56,869 bases of DNA from CAZFLD01 sp964519835. Lineage in GTDB: Bacteria; Spirochaetota; Spirochaetia; DSM-27196; CAZFLD01. Shown here one piece after another: positions 43,129-51,186 of this stretch; within the stretch, counting starts at the first letter, position 1; each line of letters begins with the position of its first letter. Under the pieces are notes generated by a model. The model did not search any database. It saw only the letters and a list, made by a program, of their open reading frames with translations, and was not told the origin of the DNA. The position numbers and the translations under genes are program-made. The stretch covers positions 1 to 56,869 of the forward strand of contig CAZFLD010000024.1 in the NCBI GenBank assembly GCA_964519835.1, given 5' to 3'.

Positions 43129-44073
43129 TCAGAGATGTATGGAGTCACCTTCCCGTGCCAGCTCGATCGATAGCCCGCTGTTTCCCAACCGATTTGCGTA
43201 CCAGCGGGCCGCGGTGAGGTTGTGGTCCAGTTTTTTATCGTCGTAGAGCGGTTCGTGGTGAAAGAGATAGAGGGCTTTGACCTGCCAGGTCGTGGCGAAC
43301 TCCACCCCGAGGCTGAATGATGAGTGTCCCCAGCTGTACTTCTCGATTGCCTCGCCTAGGGTGTACATCGTGTCCAATACTAAAACATCGGCACCGTGGA
43401 ACATGTTACGATTGAGGGTATTCATCTCGAAGTCTTCGGAGCTCAACTCCGTGTCGGTGCAGTAGACAAAGCTCCGCTCGCCCTCGGTGACCTTGTACGC
43501 AAAGGCGCGACCCGGGTGGTTTAGCTCATGGGTTTGTATACGTGCCGACCCAATCTGGATCTCCGGTTCCGAGAACACGTGAAAGTGCATCCGCTTGGTC
43601 ATTTTGTCTTCCATGCGGATGGGGAAGAACGGATGGACCATGTGCTTGCGCAGAATCTGTTCGAGCTCAGGAATAGGGCTATAGAAGTGGAGCTCCGTAT
43701 CCGGTATGTAGGCGGGAACAAAAAAAGGAAGACCCTGCACATGGTCGTAGTGGAAATGGGAAAAAAAGATATGGAACACCTTGCGCCGCTGTTTCGAGGC
43801 ACGGAGGGCGGTCGAGAGACGTTGAATACCCGTTCCCGCGCCAAAAACAAGCATTGTATCGTCGCTGAGTAGGCACTCGACACAAGGAGTGTTTCCCCCG
43901 GTGGTACCAAAGAGCCACTCCGGCAAACGAGCCAAAAACCGTTCGCGACTATCGGCGTTTTTCAGGTCGTACGGCCTCACCCGGCGGACAACCGCCGCGA
44001 TCTTCCGACGGATCTCATCCGGAGTAACGGGCGTCGGGTGCGATCCACGCACACCCCAAAAGCGGACTTTCAC
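43129..44073 (-). CDS. MBL-fold metallo-hydrolase
   Basis: A 314-residue protein. GTG 44073 overlaps the stop of the upstream cysteine-cluster gene (GTGA). The start VKVRFWGVRGSHPTPVTPDE and GGNTPCVECLLSDDTMLVFG are typical of the COG1235/PhnP-like branch. The metal motif is FFSHFHYDHVQGLP (HxHxDH), with later ligands in ELNHPG, YCTDTE and LFHHEPLYDD. Such enzymes cleave phosphodiesters, including cyclic nucleotides in some cases, so a link to the cyclase at 19896 is possible but untested. An extra segment near residues 30-60 (RRVRPYDLKNADSRERF) is unusual. Confidence 0.85.
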   Translation of the reverse strand: MKVRFWGVRGSHPTPVTPDEIRRKIAAVVRRVRPYDLKNADSRERFLARLPEWLFGTTGGNTPCVECLLSDDTMLVFGAGTGIQRLSTALRASKQRRKVFHIFFSHFHYDHVQGLPFFVPAYIPDTELHFYSPIPELEQILRKHMVHPFFPIRMEDKMTKRMHFHVFSEPEIQIGSARIQTHELNHPGRAFAYKVTEGERSFVYCTDTELSSEDFEMNTLNRNMFHGADVLVLDTMYTLGEAIEKYSWGHSSFSLGVEFATTWQVKALYLFHHEPLYDDKKLDHNLTAARWYANRLGNSGLSIELAREGDSIHL

Positions 44074-44528
44074 CTGCCGATCTCCCCTGTTTGCGCCCGA
44101 TCCGCGTCCAAACAAAAAAGCGGCTCGGCCCGGCGTTGGGTACGAAAGGCGTCGATACGTGACTGCGGCACGACGGGACCAACGTTCATGCCCGGACAGT
44201 TTTTCGCTTCAGCATTCCATTCGTCATTGTTTTCTGAAAATGCGGCCCAAAAAGGGTAGCTACGGCACTGTAGCGGTCTGTCGTCGTACACGGTGCATCC
44301 CCCTTCCCAGAAGATACAATCCATGTTGGCTTTTTCACCAAGGCTGATGCGCGCAAAACCGGCCGACTGAACTCTTCGGCAGTATCGATCTCTAACCTCG
44401 GTGACAGCGATGGAAAGACGTGTCGAAAGACGCTCCAGGTCCGCCTGCGACAAAAACACAAAGCCTTCGTCGTGCCGACAGCAACGGTTACACCGTGTGC
44501 AGAAGAAGCGTCGTTTGTTACTCATCAT
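44070..44528 (-). CDS. YkgJ-family cysteine-cluster protein
   Basis: A 152-residue protein from ATG 44528 (a second ATG at 44525). The N-terminus has the family motif FFCTRCNRCCRHDEGFVF, then MDCIFWEGGCTVYDDRPLQCRSYPFW, together at least seven cysteines placed to hold an iron-sulfur or zinc centre. YkgJ proteins are annotated as putative Fe-S oxidoreductases with no proven reaction. It overlaps the MBL hydrolase by 4 bases, so the two are translationally coupled. The ribosome site is poor. Confidence 0.82.
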   Translation of the reverse strand: MMSNKRRFFCTRCNRCCRHDEGFVFLSQADLERLSTRLSIAVTEVRDRYCRRVQSAGFARISLGEKANMDCIFWEGGCTVYDDRPLQCRSYPFWAAFSENNDEWNAEAKNCPGMNVGPVVPQSRIDAFRTQRRAEPLFCLDADRAQTGEIGR

Positions 44529-44582
44529 ACTTGTTGTAGCCCATTCGGGCCGGTGCCGGCCAGAGGGTTAGGCCAGGTCTTT

Positions 44583-44626
44583 TTGCCAAAGAGATTGGCC
44601 AAAAAGACTGGCCAAAAAGACTGGCC
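44583..44626. repeat. 13-bp tandem repeat downstream of tRNA-Tyr
   Basis: Two perfect copies of TGGCCAAAAAGAC (44596-44608, 44609-44621) are flanked by a degenerate copy (TTGCCAAAGAGAT, 44583-44595) and a partial one (TGGCC, 44622-44626). Just upstream, GTCTTTTTGCC can pair with the first copy to form a hairpin. The array lies between the tRNA-Tyr gene and the YkgJ gene. Confidence 0.7.
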
Positions 44627-44634
44627 GGAGGGAT

Positions 44635-44716
44635 TGGGGAGAGCAGGATTCGAACCTGCGAAGGCTGCGCCAACAGATTTACAGTCTGCCCCCTTTGACC
44701 GCTCGGGAATCTCCCC
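44635..44716 (-). tRNA. tRNA-Tyr (GTA)
   Basis: On the minus strand an 82-nt class II tRNA. The acceptor arms GGGGAGA (44710-44716) and TCTCCCC pair perfectly. The anticodon arm CAGACTGTAAATCTG gives anticodon GTA. The long variable arm expected for tRNA-Tyr is present, and the T-arm reads GCAGGTTCGAATCCTGC. The 3' CCA is not encoded, so the CCA-adding enzyme at 52260-53633 is needed. Confidence 0.97.
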
Positions 44717-44763
44717 AGTAAAAGACGCAAAATAGCATGCACCCCTACCCCTGTCAAGCACAG

Positions 44764-44837
44764 AGCCACCTGTCGGACTCGAACCGACGACCCCGAGATT
44801 ACAAGTCACGTGCTCTGGCCAACTGAGCTAAGGTGGC
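44764..44837 (-). tRNA. tRNA-Thr (TGT)
   Basis: On the minus strand a 74-nt tRNA. The acceptor arm GCCACCT pairs with AGGTGGC, the D-arm is AGCTCAGTTGGCCAGAGC, and the anticodon loop CTTGTAA gives TGT. The T-arm is GTCGGTTCGAGTCCGAC. CCA is not encoded. It lies 47 nt upstream of tRNA-Tyr and probably shares its promoter. Confidence 0.97.
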
Positions 44838-44851
44838 GTGATAAGGCTAAG

Positions 44852-44880
44852 AGTGTAAGGAGCATAGGCCCTCCAGTCAA
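44852..44880 (-). promoter_or_regulatory. Promoter for tRNA-Thr and tRNA-Tyr
   Basis: On the minus strand TTGACT (44875-44880) and TACACT (44852-44857) are separated by 17 bases. Transcription would start near 44845, about 8 nt before the mature tRNA-Thr. Confidence 0.6.
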
Positions 44881-44925
44881 CAGCGGCGTGGAGCCTATCA
44901 CTTCCAAATCGGCACACGTCGCAGC

Positions 44926-45702
44926 TCAGAACGGGGGGTACTCAGCCGACGATATATCTACGCCGTCGGGCATCGTGGGGATTGTTATCCCGCTTGAACC
45001 CACAATCACCGTTTGTTCGAACTGTGCCGTCGGCGCGCCGTCCACCGTGCGGTAGCCCCATCCGTCCGGCAGCTCAACGACGCCGGAGGCGCCGGTTGTG
45101 AGTACCGGCTCCACGGTCACGGTCATGCCGGGCACTATTGGATCGCCGATCCCTTCCGAAGACACAAAGACCACCGCCGGATCCTCGTGAAGCATACGCC
45201 CGATGCCGTGGCCGGTGAACCCGGGAATGATACACAACCCGGACTCGTGCGCCGCTTCCTCGGTAGCCCGCCCAACGTCGCCGATCCACCCTCCGGCGCT
45301 GCAGGCTCGGATTCCCGAAAGCGTGGCTCGCCAGGCGCCACGCACCAACCGCCTCTTTGCAGGGGTCGGCACACCGATGAGATAAGTCCACGCGCCGTCG
45401 GCGTGCCACCCATCCAGCAACACGGGTACGTCAACCGTAACCACATCGCCGTCCTCGAGGACCCGACCGTCGGGAATACCGTGGACGGCAACATCGTTCA
45501 CGGACACACACGCGTCGCCGGGAAATCCGCCGACGGCCATGCCGGCTCCCCGTTTTTCCGCAGTGGACCGGCAGAATTCCGCAACTTCGTCGGCGCGACA
45601 CCCGATCGTCAGGAAGCCCGAAAGTCCCTCGAGAATCTCTCGCACTACCGCGGCCGCCCTGCGTATACGGAAGGTCTCAACGGAGGTCTTGAGTTGTATC
45701 AT
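44926..45702 (-). CDS. map: Methionine aminopeptidase, type I
   Basis: A 258-residue protein. ATG 45702 overlaps the stop of the upstream membrane-protein gene (ATGA). It removes the initiator methionine from new proteins. The metal ligands of the pita-bread fold are all visible: Asp in VVTVDVPVLLDGWHADGAW (two), His in GFTGHGIGRMLHEDP, Glu in GMTVTVEPVL and Glu in TAQFEQTVIV. The substrate His is in VAVHGIPDG. Length is normal for the type I enzyme (about 260). The tRNA-Thr promoter lies downstream of its stop codon. Confidence 0.95.
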   Translation of the reverse strand: MIQLKTSVETFRIRRAAAVVREILEGLSGFLTIGCRADEVAEFCRSTAEKRGAGMAVGGFPGDACVSVNDVAVHGIPDGRVLEDGDVVTVDVPVLLDGWHADGAWTYLIGVPTPAKRRLVRGAWRATLSGIRACSAGGWIGDVGRATEEAAHESGLCIIPGFTGHGIGRMLHEDPAVVFVSSEGIGDPIVPGMTVTVEPVLTTGASGVVELPDGWGYRTVDGAPTAQFEQTVIVGSSGITIPTMPDGVDISSAEYPPF

Positions 45703-46112
45703 GCAACCGGACTCAAAACCACCTGGAGCAACTCGACACCGGCGGAGAGCCCCGCCGAAAGCGCCGCAGCAAACAGTCCCAAAAGGAGCCGCACAAGTCG
45801 CAAGCTTTTGGCAACAACCAGCGTCGCGATAAGCAGCGTCACATAATAGACAGACACGATAAGCGCGATAAGCGAAGACACGCTTAATATCGACAGGAGG
45901 AGCAGCAGGGTCTTGTCGGCAAAAGCCTGAAAGTTCCCGATCACAAACATCCCGAGGATCGACAGGTTTGCCACAACAACAAACACAAGCACGCCTTCGG
46001 TAAAGCGCAACACCCATAGAACGATACGATTACCGGCCCCACCGCCGGCAACCTCCGAACCGGCGCGGACGTGTGGCACCCCCGATAGACTGCTGTCGAC
46101 TTCGGCTTGCAT
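45699..46112 (-). CDS. Small membrane protein coupled to map
   Basis: A 137-residue protein from ATG 46112. After ~25 polar residues there are at least three hydrophobic helices (VLVFVVVANLSILGMFVIGN, LLLLLSILSVSSLIALIVSV, LLGLFAAALSAGLSAGVELL). No family was recognised. It overlaps map by 4 bases and is divergent from the HAD hydrolase gene. The ribosome site is weak. Confidence 0.6.
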   Translation of the reverse strand: MQAEVDSSLSGVPHVRAGSEVAGGGAGNRIVLWVLRFTEGVLVFVVVANLSILGMFVIGNFQAFADKTLLLLLSILSVSSLIALIVSVYYVTLLIATLVVAKSLRLVRLLLGLFAAALSAGLSAGVELLQVVLSPVA

Positions 46113-46201
46113 CGGGGGGTAGTATAGCGCCAATTGTGGCACCCGCGAACATCACGGCGATAATTAGGCAATATCGGCGGTCCTTTGGACCAAAACCGCC
46201 C

Positions 46202-47122
46202 GTGCGCCCGTATCCCTTGTATCGACTCAACGGCATCAAGATGGTCGTCTTTGACGTGTATGGCACCCTGCTTGTTTCCGGAGCGGGGGAACCCACGTCC
46301 GCACTTACACGGGGATTTACGGCGGGAGGAGGAACCGCTCCGAACGGATGTCTCGTGGCTCCCGCCCGGCGTGAGAACGGTCGAGCCAAAACGGACCGCG
46401 CCGTTTTCGCGCAGGCCCTTGCCGACGCACGCTTCACGACGAGTGATATGCTCGTCGACTTTGTAGCCACTTGGTTTCGCCGGGAGATCGAAGCGTTTCA
46501 CAAAACCCACTCAGGCGGTTCCGGGCGGCCACTCGACAGAGCTGAGGTGGATATCCGAGAAATCTGGCGCAACGTATTACGTCGCGTCGCCGACGCCGGA
46601 ATCGACGCCGTCGGTCCCGGCAGCGAGGGAAGCGAGTTGCTCGCAGCGCGCTACGAGTGCCTCGCAAACCCCGTGTGCCCCATGCCCGGTGCCGCCGACG
46701 CGATCCGCCGGCTTCACACCCACGGCTACGAGCTCGGGATTGTGTCGAACGCCCAGTTCTTCACGCCTATCGTTCTCGAGCACATGATCGGTGACGCGTA
46801 CCACCTCCTGCCTCCCGACCGGTGCATCTACTCCTTTCAGATCGGACGTGCAAAGCCCGATCTACGTCTTTTTGAGGACTTGCTCGAGCGGGCCCCCCAT
46901 CTCTCACCGCCTTCCCTACTCTACGTGGGCAATGATATGCTCAACGATGTCGCATCGGCGCAGAGAGCGGGCCTTTGTACCTGCCTGTTTGCCGGGGACA
47001 AGCGCTCTCTACGACTGAGGGAGCACAACCCCACAGTCGGTTCGCGTCGTCCCGACACCACGATATGCTCGCTCGACGAGTTATTCCCGGTGCTTGGCAT
47101 AGAGCGTAGCGCGAGAGCGTAG
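46202..47122 (+). CDS. HAD-family hydrolase
   Basis: About 306 residues if GTG 46202 is the start; ATG 46241 or GTG 46136 are alternatives, none with a clear ribosome site. HAD motif I is VVFDVYGTLL with the nucleophilic Asp, motif II is in LGIVSNAQFFTP, and the motif III-IV region is IGRAKPDLRLFEDLLE then LLYVGNDMLNDVASAQRAG. A cap domain of about 150 residues lies between motifs I and II, as in COG1011-type phosphatases. The physiological substrate is unknown. The SPFH-like gene begins 14 nt downstream. Confidence 0.85.
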   Translation: MRPYPLYRLNGIKMVVFDVYGTLLVSGAGEPTSALTRGFTAGGGTAPNGCLVAPARRENGRAKTDRAVFAQALADARFTTSDMLVDFVATWFRREIEAFHKTHSGGSGRPLDRAEVDIREIWRNVLRRVADAGIDAVGPGSEGSELLAARYECLANPVCPMPGAADAIRRLHTHGYELGIVSNAQFFTPIVLEHMIGDAYHLLPPDRCIYSFQIGRAKPDLRLFEDLLERAPHLSPPSLLYVGNDMLNDVASAQRAGLCTCLFAGDKRSLRLREHNPTVGSRRPDTTICSLDELFPVLGIERSARA

Positions 47123-47136
47123 AGGAACTATTGCGC

Positions 47137-47997
47137 ATGAAGAAACTGCTTTTGATATTACTTGTCTTTATTCTCCTCGGCGGCACGGTGTTTTTTTTTG
47201 GGTGGGTTCAGTTTTCCGTGCCTGCGGGTTCCGCGGCGGTGATTTTCACAAAGACTCACGGTTGGGAGGCTCAAGTCGTCGAGCCCGGCACATTCGCCTG
47301 GCGTTGGCAGCGACTGATCCCCACCAACATGACGCTCCATGTCTTTGATCTTTCGCCATTCAGTCAAGTGGTGTCTTCGGAAGGAACTCTGCCAAGCGCC
47401 GACCTGTATTCTCAGTACATCGAGGGAGAAGCCGACTTTTCCTTTCGGATAGAGGTGGAAGTCTCTTTCGCCGTGGCGCCCGAAGAACTGCCCCGCCTTG
47501 CACAAGAGGAGGCAGTTACGCCCGACACGCTCACCGAGTGGTACGAGTCCGTGGCCGCAACCGTCCGGCGAATCGCCACCGAGGCCGTGACCTCGACCCT
47601 CGCACGGGCCGCTGAAGGTGGCCAGGACTTTACCTTTTTTGGCCTCGAGGAACAGATCATCTCTCGCCTCCGACCATCCTTCCCACACGTTGAGTTTATC
47701 TCCGTAGTGCCGGCGGAAGTGAGTCTGCCGGACCTCGACCTGTACGCACGAGCGCAAGAGGTCTACTTTCTGATGCTCGAGGCCAGGGGGCAGGCGGTCG
47801 CGGAGGCGACGTACACAACCACACGCAGTCGATTGGAGGACGAATACGTAATCAACGCACTTCGAAGCTACGCGGAGATTCTTTCGGCAAATCCAGCGCT
47901 CTTGGACTACTTTCGCCTGAGCGCTGAAGAGGGTGTCGATCCGCTCAACCTCGAGGCATTGCGGCCGGAGGCCGACGCCGCCGCAGGAAACCCTTAG
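47137..47997 (+). CDS. SPFH/band 7-like membrane-anchored protein
   Basis: A 286-residue protein; ATG 47137 with AGAGGA about 10 nt upstream, preferred to TTG 47131. A membrane helix at residues ~5-24 (LLILLVFILLGGTVFFFGWV) leads into VQFSVPAGSAAVIFTKTHGW and VVEPGTFAWRWQRLIPTNMT, the start pattern of prohibitin-like SPFH domains. The C-terminal half has the helical region DLYARAQEVYFLMLEARGQA. SPFH proteins assemble into rings that organise membrane enzymes and proteases. No NfeD or protease partner is adjacent. The assignment is from pattern only. Confidence 0.62.
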   Translation: MKKLLLILLVFILLGGTVFFFGWVQFSVPAGSAAVIFTKTHGWEAQVVEPGTFAWRWQRLIPTNMTLHVFDLSPFSQVVSSEGTLPSADLYSQYIEGEADFSFRIEVEVSFAVAPEELPRLAQEEAVTPDTLTEWYESVAATVRRIATEAVTSTLARAAEGGQDFTFFGLEEQIISRLRPSFPHVEFISVVPAEVSLPDLDLYARAQEVYFLMLEARGQAVAEATYTTTRSRLEDEYVINALRSYAEILSANPALLDYFRLSAEEGVDPLNLEALRPEADAAAGNP

Positions 47998-48012
47998 CAC
48001 CCCGGGGACTGC

Positions 48013-48504
48013 GTGGAATACTTTCTAAATTTCGAAAAGATGGCCTACATCAAGGGCAGTCGACCCACCGGCTGTATCCTTTGCCTGATTCGCGACGAGG
48101 CGGACGAGGTGGTCAACTTGACGGTACACACCGGGACCAATTTTAGTGTCTGCGTGAACCTCTACCCCTACAATCCCGGCCATGTCATGATTTTCCCACA
48201 TCGCCACATAACCGACATCCGCGCATACACACCGGACGAGCGTTCGGAGCTTCACGACCTTACACAGGCCACCCTCAACGTTTTGGACAAAACCCACGGG
48301 CCGGCGGGATACAACATCGGTTACAACATGGGCGGCGCTGCGGGCGGCAGCATAGATCACCTGCACCGGCACGTGATTCCGAGATACCCGCGAGAGACAG
48401 GTATAAGCGACCTAATCGCCGGTAAGCGTGTCCTCGTTGAGAGCCCATTTCGAACAACGGAGCGCCTCAAGGAGGCCTTTTTATCCGGTTTTGGCAATCC
48501 ATGA
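48013..48504 (+). CDS. HIT-family nucleotide hydrolase
   Basis: A 163-residue protein from GTG 48013. The histidine triad is DHLHRHVIPRY (HxHxH) near residue 118, preceded by YNIGYNMGGAAGGSI. An early CILC pair (residues 21-24) suggests a zinc site as in other bacterial HIT proteins. It has the layout of Ap4A phosphorylase/hydrolase-like HIT enzymes, which cut dinucleoside polyphosphates or nucleotide phosphoramidates. The exact substrate is not readable. It starts 15 nt after the SPFH-like gene and is convergent with the large unassigned gene. Confidence 0.9.
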   Translation: MEYFLNFEKMAYIKGSRPTGCILCLIRDEADEVVNLTVHTGTNFSVCVNLYPYNPGHVMIFPHRHITDIRAYTPDERSELHDLTQATLNVLDKTHGPAGYNIGYNMGGAAGGSIDHLHRHVIPRYPRETGISDLIAGKRVLVESPFRTTERLKEAFLSGFGNP

Positions 48505-48529
48505 GGGGTTTGGGGCGGGACGTTGGTGG

Positions 48530-50311
48530 CTAGCCCCCCTGTTCCATATGAACGAGGTGGGCGAGAAGCCGTTGCACCAGGGACAGCTCGTCCGCGTCAT
48601 CCGTGAGGCGGTCTTGGATGCTTGCTCTCACCGCACCGAGGCGTGATTCAGATTCCGTGCGTGCGCCCTCCCTTCCGTTCGGGTGGATACCTTCAGCCTC
48701 GATCTTCCTGAAGGCGGCGGCGATTGTGTTCAGGTGCTCTACTCCGCGATCAAGCATGTTTTTTGCCTCTCGGTCTTTTTGGGCAACCAGGACTCTGTAG
48801 GATCTCTGCTGCGTTAAGTCATGTTCCAAGGCAATACGAATGCGCCCGAAGGCCTTGCCCGCGTCACTATCCGGCGAGAACGACTCATCGTACTTCCGTA
48901 TCTCGTCACCAAGATCGTCCATCGCCGAGGCATCTACAAGCAGCCGGTTTCCCACATCTCGCAGCTTCGGCGGTAACACCCGGGCGGTGTTTCGGATCAG
49001 AGGCAAAAGCCGCGGCCGGAAGTGCGAGAGAACGTAGTTGTAGAGGACGTTCAGGGACTTCACGTACCGGAAGGCGGGCAGTCCGAGTTTTTTGACCGAC
49101 GCCTGCGCAGCAGATCGGTAGAAACTAAACTCCAATAGGCCGTCCGGGAAGATGTTGTCGATCAAGCGACCGATAACACCCATGCGCACGTCGGGAAAAC
49201 GGTCGTCTAGGGATTGGAGCACCCTCATCTTGAGTGCGGCGTAGTAGAAGTCTCGAAGGCTTAACTTTGGAACATACGCCATGAGCCTGTAGTATGGATC
49301 ACTTCTTGCCAACCGAATCATATCCGCGAGCGGCACCGCAGCAGAGAACTCGTCAACAGATTTCCAGATATGGCGAAGCCGTTCACTAATTGTTCGAACA
49401 CCGGACTGCACGTCTCCCTCTTCAGCTCGATCACGCTGTTTGTCTTGTACGTAGATCTTCAGGAGATCTCCGTGAACCTCTCGCTTGTTACCCTTTCGCC
49501 TTGCGGTGTACACCCCATAGTGCATCTCTTCCAAATACGGGCACACAGTTCCCATCGGGGCAGGCTTGAAGGACGGATACTCACTGCCAACCTCTATTTC
49601 GTCGGCGGTAAAACCGAATTGCTCGAAGAACCCGCGATAATCAAATAGGCAAATGGACTTGAGGTAGTACAGTGGCAGCAGACCGTCTTCAACCTCGAGA
49701 AACAGGTCGGTCGGGATATTGCCGAAGTACTTTGCCACGCGATCGAGGAGCACTTTTTTTATCTCCGCCTTCCCCTGGAAGTCGACAAGTAGGTCCTGCA
49801 TCTCCCGGGTCGAGATAAAATCGGACAGGTTTCTCTTTGCTTCGGCAATTCTCGACTCGAGAACGGTGGCAACCATGGACTCGAAAAAATCCTCGCCGCT
49901 CCAAAGCTCGCGAAACATGCTGAGCAAGGGCGAAACGGCCTGAAACAGATCATAGAACCGCTCGGCCACAACCGGCCCGTAGGTTTCCCCGTTGTCGGCG
50001 ATGATTGGGATGGGATTGCGCCGAATACGATCGTGACATGCCTGGAGCCGAAAATCGACAAACGCCTCGTGGTCCGGCTTTGACGTGAACAGTCGTTTGA
50101 AAAAAAACCTGACACGCTCCCACAGCGACAGGCGCGACATGTCCCGGCGAATCAGCTCGATGCGCTCGTCCTTTTTGACTTCGCCACCGTATACCCGCTC
50201 CTCGCCTTTATCGTGAATGCTGAGGCTCTTAACGATACGCCGATGAAGCTCCTTCCGCTCTTCAGGGGGCAGAGCATTTGCGAGGTCGTGGATCGTTGGA
50301 ACCCCGGGCAT
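48530..50311 (-). CDS. Large unassigned protein, possibly DUF5312-like and spirochaete-restricted
   Basis: A 593-residue soluble protein from ATG 50311, with no signal peptide. It is rich in aromatic and basic residues (SLWERVRFFFKRLFTSKPDH, IFPDGLLEFSFYRSAAQASV) and mainly helical. The C-terminal ~60 residues look like a flexible region with Glu and Arg. From memory it resembles the ~590-residue DUF5312 proteins of treponemes and relatives; I cannot confirm this by search. The stop of thiN lies directly before its start with no gap, so they are likely co-translated. Function unknown. Confidence 0.72.
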   Translation of the reverse strand: MPGVPTIHDLANALPPEERKELHRRIVKSLSIHDKGEERVYGGEVKKDERIELIRRDMSRLSLWERVRFFFKRLFTSKPDHEAFVDFRLQACHDRIRRNPIPIIADNGETYGPVVAERFYDLFQAVSPLLSMFRELWSGEDFFESMVATVLESRIAEAKRNLSDFISTREMQDLLVDFQGKAEIKKVLLDRVAKYFGNIPTDLFLEVEDGLLPLYYLKSICLFDYRGFFEQFGFTADEIEVGSEYPSFKPAPMGTVCPYLEEMHYGVYTARRKGNKREVHGDLLKIYVQDKQRDRAEEGDVQSGVRTISERLRHIWKSVDEFSAAVPLADMIRLARSDPYYRLMAYVPKLSLRDFYYAALKMRVLQSLDDRFPDVRMGVIGRLIDNIFPDGLLEFSFYRSAAQASVKKLGLPAFRYVKSLNVLYNYVLSHFRPRLLPLIRNTARVLPPKLRDVGNRLLVDASAMDDLGDEIRKYDESFSPDSDAGKAFGRIRIALEHDLTQQRSYRVLVAQKDREAKNMLDRGVEHLNTIAAAFRKIEAEGIHPNGREGARTESESRLGAVRASIQDRLTDDADELSLVQRLLAHLVHMEQGG

Positions 50312-51004
50312 TTACGTTGCTACCTCCCCAGTCTCGCCCGCCTCGCCCGGGTCACAGCCCGCAGATGGAGTGGCGCCGGCAAGCGGTAACACAATAAGCA
50401 AGGCACCTGAGTCCACGCTGATCTCCACCTGACGGTCTTCAACCTCGTTACTGACCCCGTGCACACCGCGACGCCACACAATACCGTCGAGCGGCCAACG
50501 GAGGCCTGAACTTCGGGCCCTTGCCGGCGCCCCGCCGCACGGAAACACCGATACAATCGATCCGCGCACCCGCGTTACCGCGAGATGACCGCTTACCCGC
50601 CGGACTTCCGCGGTGTTGGTGAACCACCGGTCCGGACCGTCGTCCCTGTCCATCAGGGCCAAAATCGCCAACAGATGGTCCAAACGCCCGCCGCCACCAC
50701 CGACGACATCGCAGCACACATAGCCCCGACGTCGCGCGAAGCCCAACGCCAGTTCCGTGTCCGTCTCATCCTTGGCGGCGGGCGATTGCACGGTTTTGGC
50801 ATTCGGAAAAAGCGCGCGAGTGCGCTCCACCGACACACTGTCGAAGTCTCCGACAACGACTTGCGGCGTTACCCCGGTGGCGGCGGCGATTTCTACCCCT
50901 GAGTCTGCGGCTAACACTAAATCGGCTTCACCGCACACCTTTTTTATAAACGTGTCGGCCGGGGCCTCACCGCCGACAATAATCACAGCTCTTTTCACGC
51001 ACAT
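50312..51004 (-). CDS. thiN: Thiamine pyrophosphokinase
   Basis: A 230-residue protein starting at ATG 51004; the frame is open further upstream but the homologous part begins here (MCVKRAVIIVGGEAP). It converts thiamine and ATP to thiamine pyrophosphate. Signature segments are ADLVLAADSGVEIA, VVVGDFDSVS and SPAAKDETDTELALGFARRR, then GGGGGRLDHLLAILAL. The C-terminal domain is the thiamine-binding half and is somewhat diverged, ending in a Gly/Ala/Glu-rich tail. It runs in the opposite direction to flaB and abuts the large unassigned gene. Confidence 0.9.
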   Translation of the reverse strand: MCVKRAVIIVGGEAPADTFIKKVCGEADLVLAADSGVEIAAATGVTPQVVVGDFDSVSVERTRALFPNAKTVQSPAAKDETDTELALGFARRRGYVCCDVVGGGGGRLDHLLAILALMDRDDGPDRWFTNTAEVRRVSGHLAVTRVRGSIVSVFPCGGAPARARSSGLRWPLDGIVWRRGVHGVSNEVEDRQVEISVDSGALLIVLPLAGATPSAGCDPGEAGETGEVAT

Positions 51005-51117
51005 GAATTGTAGGCCAACCGCCGCGATCAGGCAAACGCTTCTCCGGTCCCGACAAACTTGTGGATTACCGGGACTCTCGTCCGCCGCGCTACCGAGCCC
51101 GTGCGCGACGCAAGAGT

Positions 51118-51144
51118 CACCGGCTTTTTTTTCTAAAGCCGGTG
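51118..51144. promoter_or_regulatory. Strong hairpin overlapping the flaB -35 element
   Basis: CACCGGCTTT (51118-51127) pairs with AAAGCCGGTG (51135-51144) over 10 bp around a 7-nt loop. There is no T-run after either arm on the useful side, so it is not a standard terminator. Its right arm contains the TAAA of the candidate sigma-28 promoter. Confidence 0.55.
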
Positions 51145-51160
51145 GCGCAAACACCGACAC
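51134..51160 (+). promoter_or_regulatory. Candidate sigma-28 promoter of flaB
   Basis: TAAA (51134-51137), then exactly 15 bases, then ACCGACAC (51153-51160), compared with the sigma-28 consensus TAAA-N15-GCCGATAA (5 of 8 in the -10). Start would fall near 51167, giving a ~69-nt leader before ATG 51236. Confidence 0.5.
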
Positions 51161-51169
51161 TAAAGACAA

Positions 51170-51186
51170 ACTCTTCGTCGAAGAGT
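51170..51186. promoter_or_regulatory. 17-bp perfect palindrome in the flaB leader
   Basis: ACTCTTCG-T-CGAAGAGT is a perfect inverted repeat. It sits just after the expected transcription start, 49 nt before the flaB ATG, and could be an operator or a small leader hairpin (6-bp stem, 5-nt loop). Confidence 0.4.

Noticed and set aside
44583..44626. CRISPR-like array
   Set aside because: The repeat is only 13 bp with no spacers and no cas genes are present.
44635..44837. Integration (attachment) site at the tRNA genes
   Set aside because: No integrase, no duplicated tRNA end and no change in composition were seen nearby.
45013..45846. 277-residue open frame on the plus strand
   Set aside because: It is antisense to map, which has all its metal ligands; composition is Arg/Ser/Gly-rich as in shadow frames.
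51005..51117. TPP riboswitch before thiN
   Set aside because: I could not find the conserved TPP-riboswitch core sequences on the minus strand upstream of thiN.
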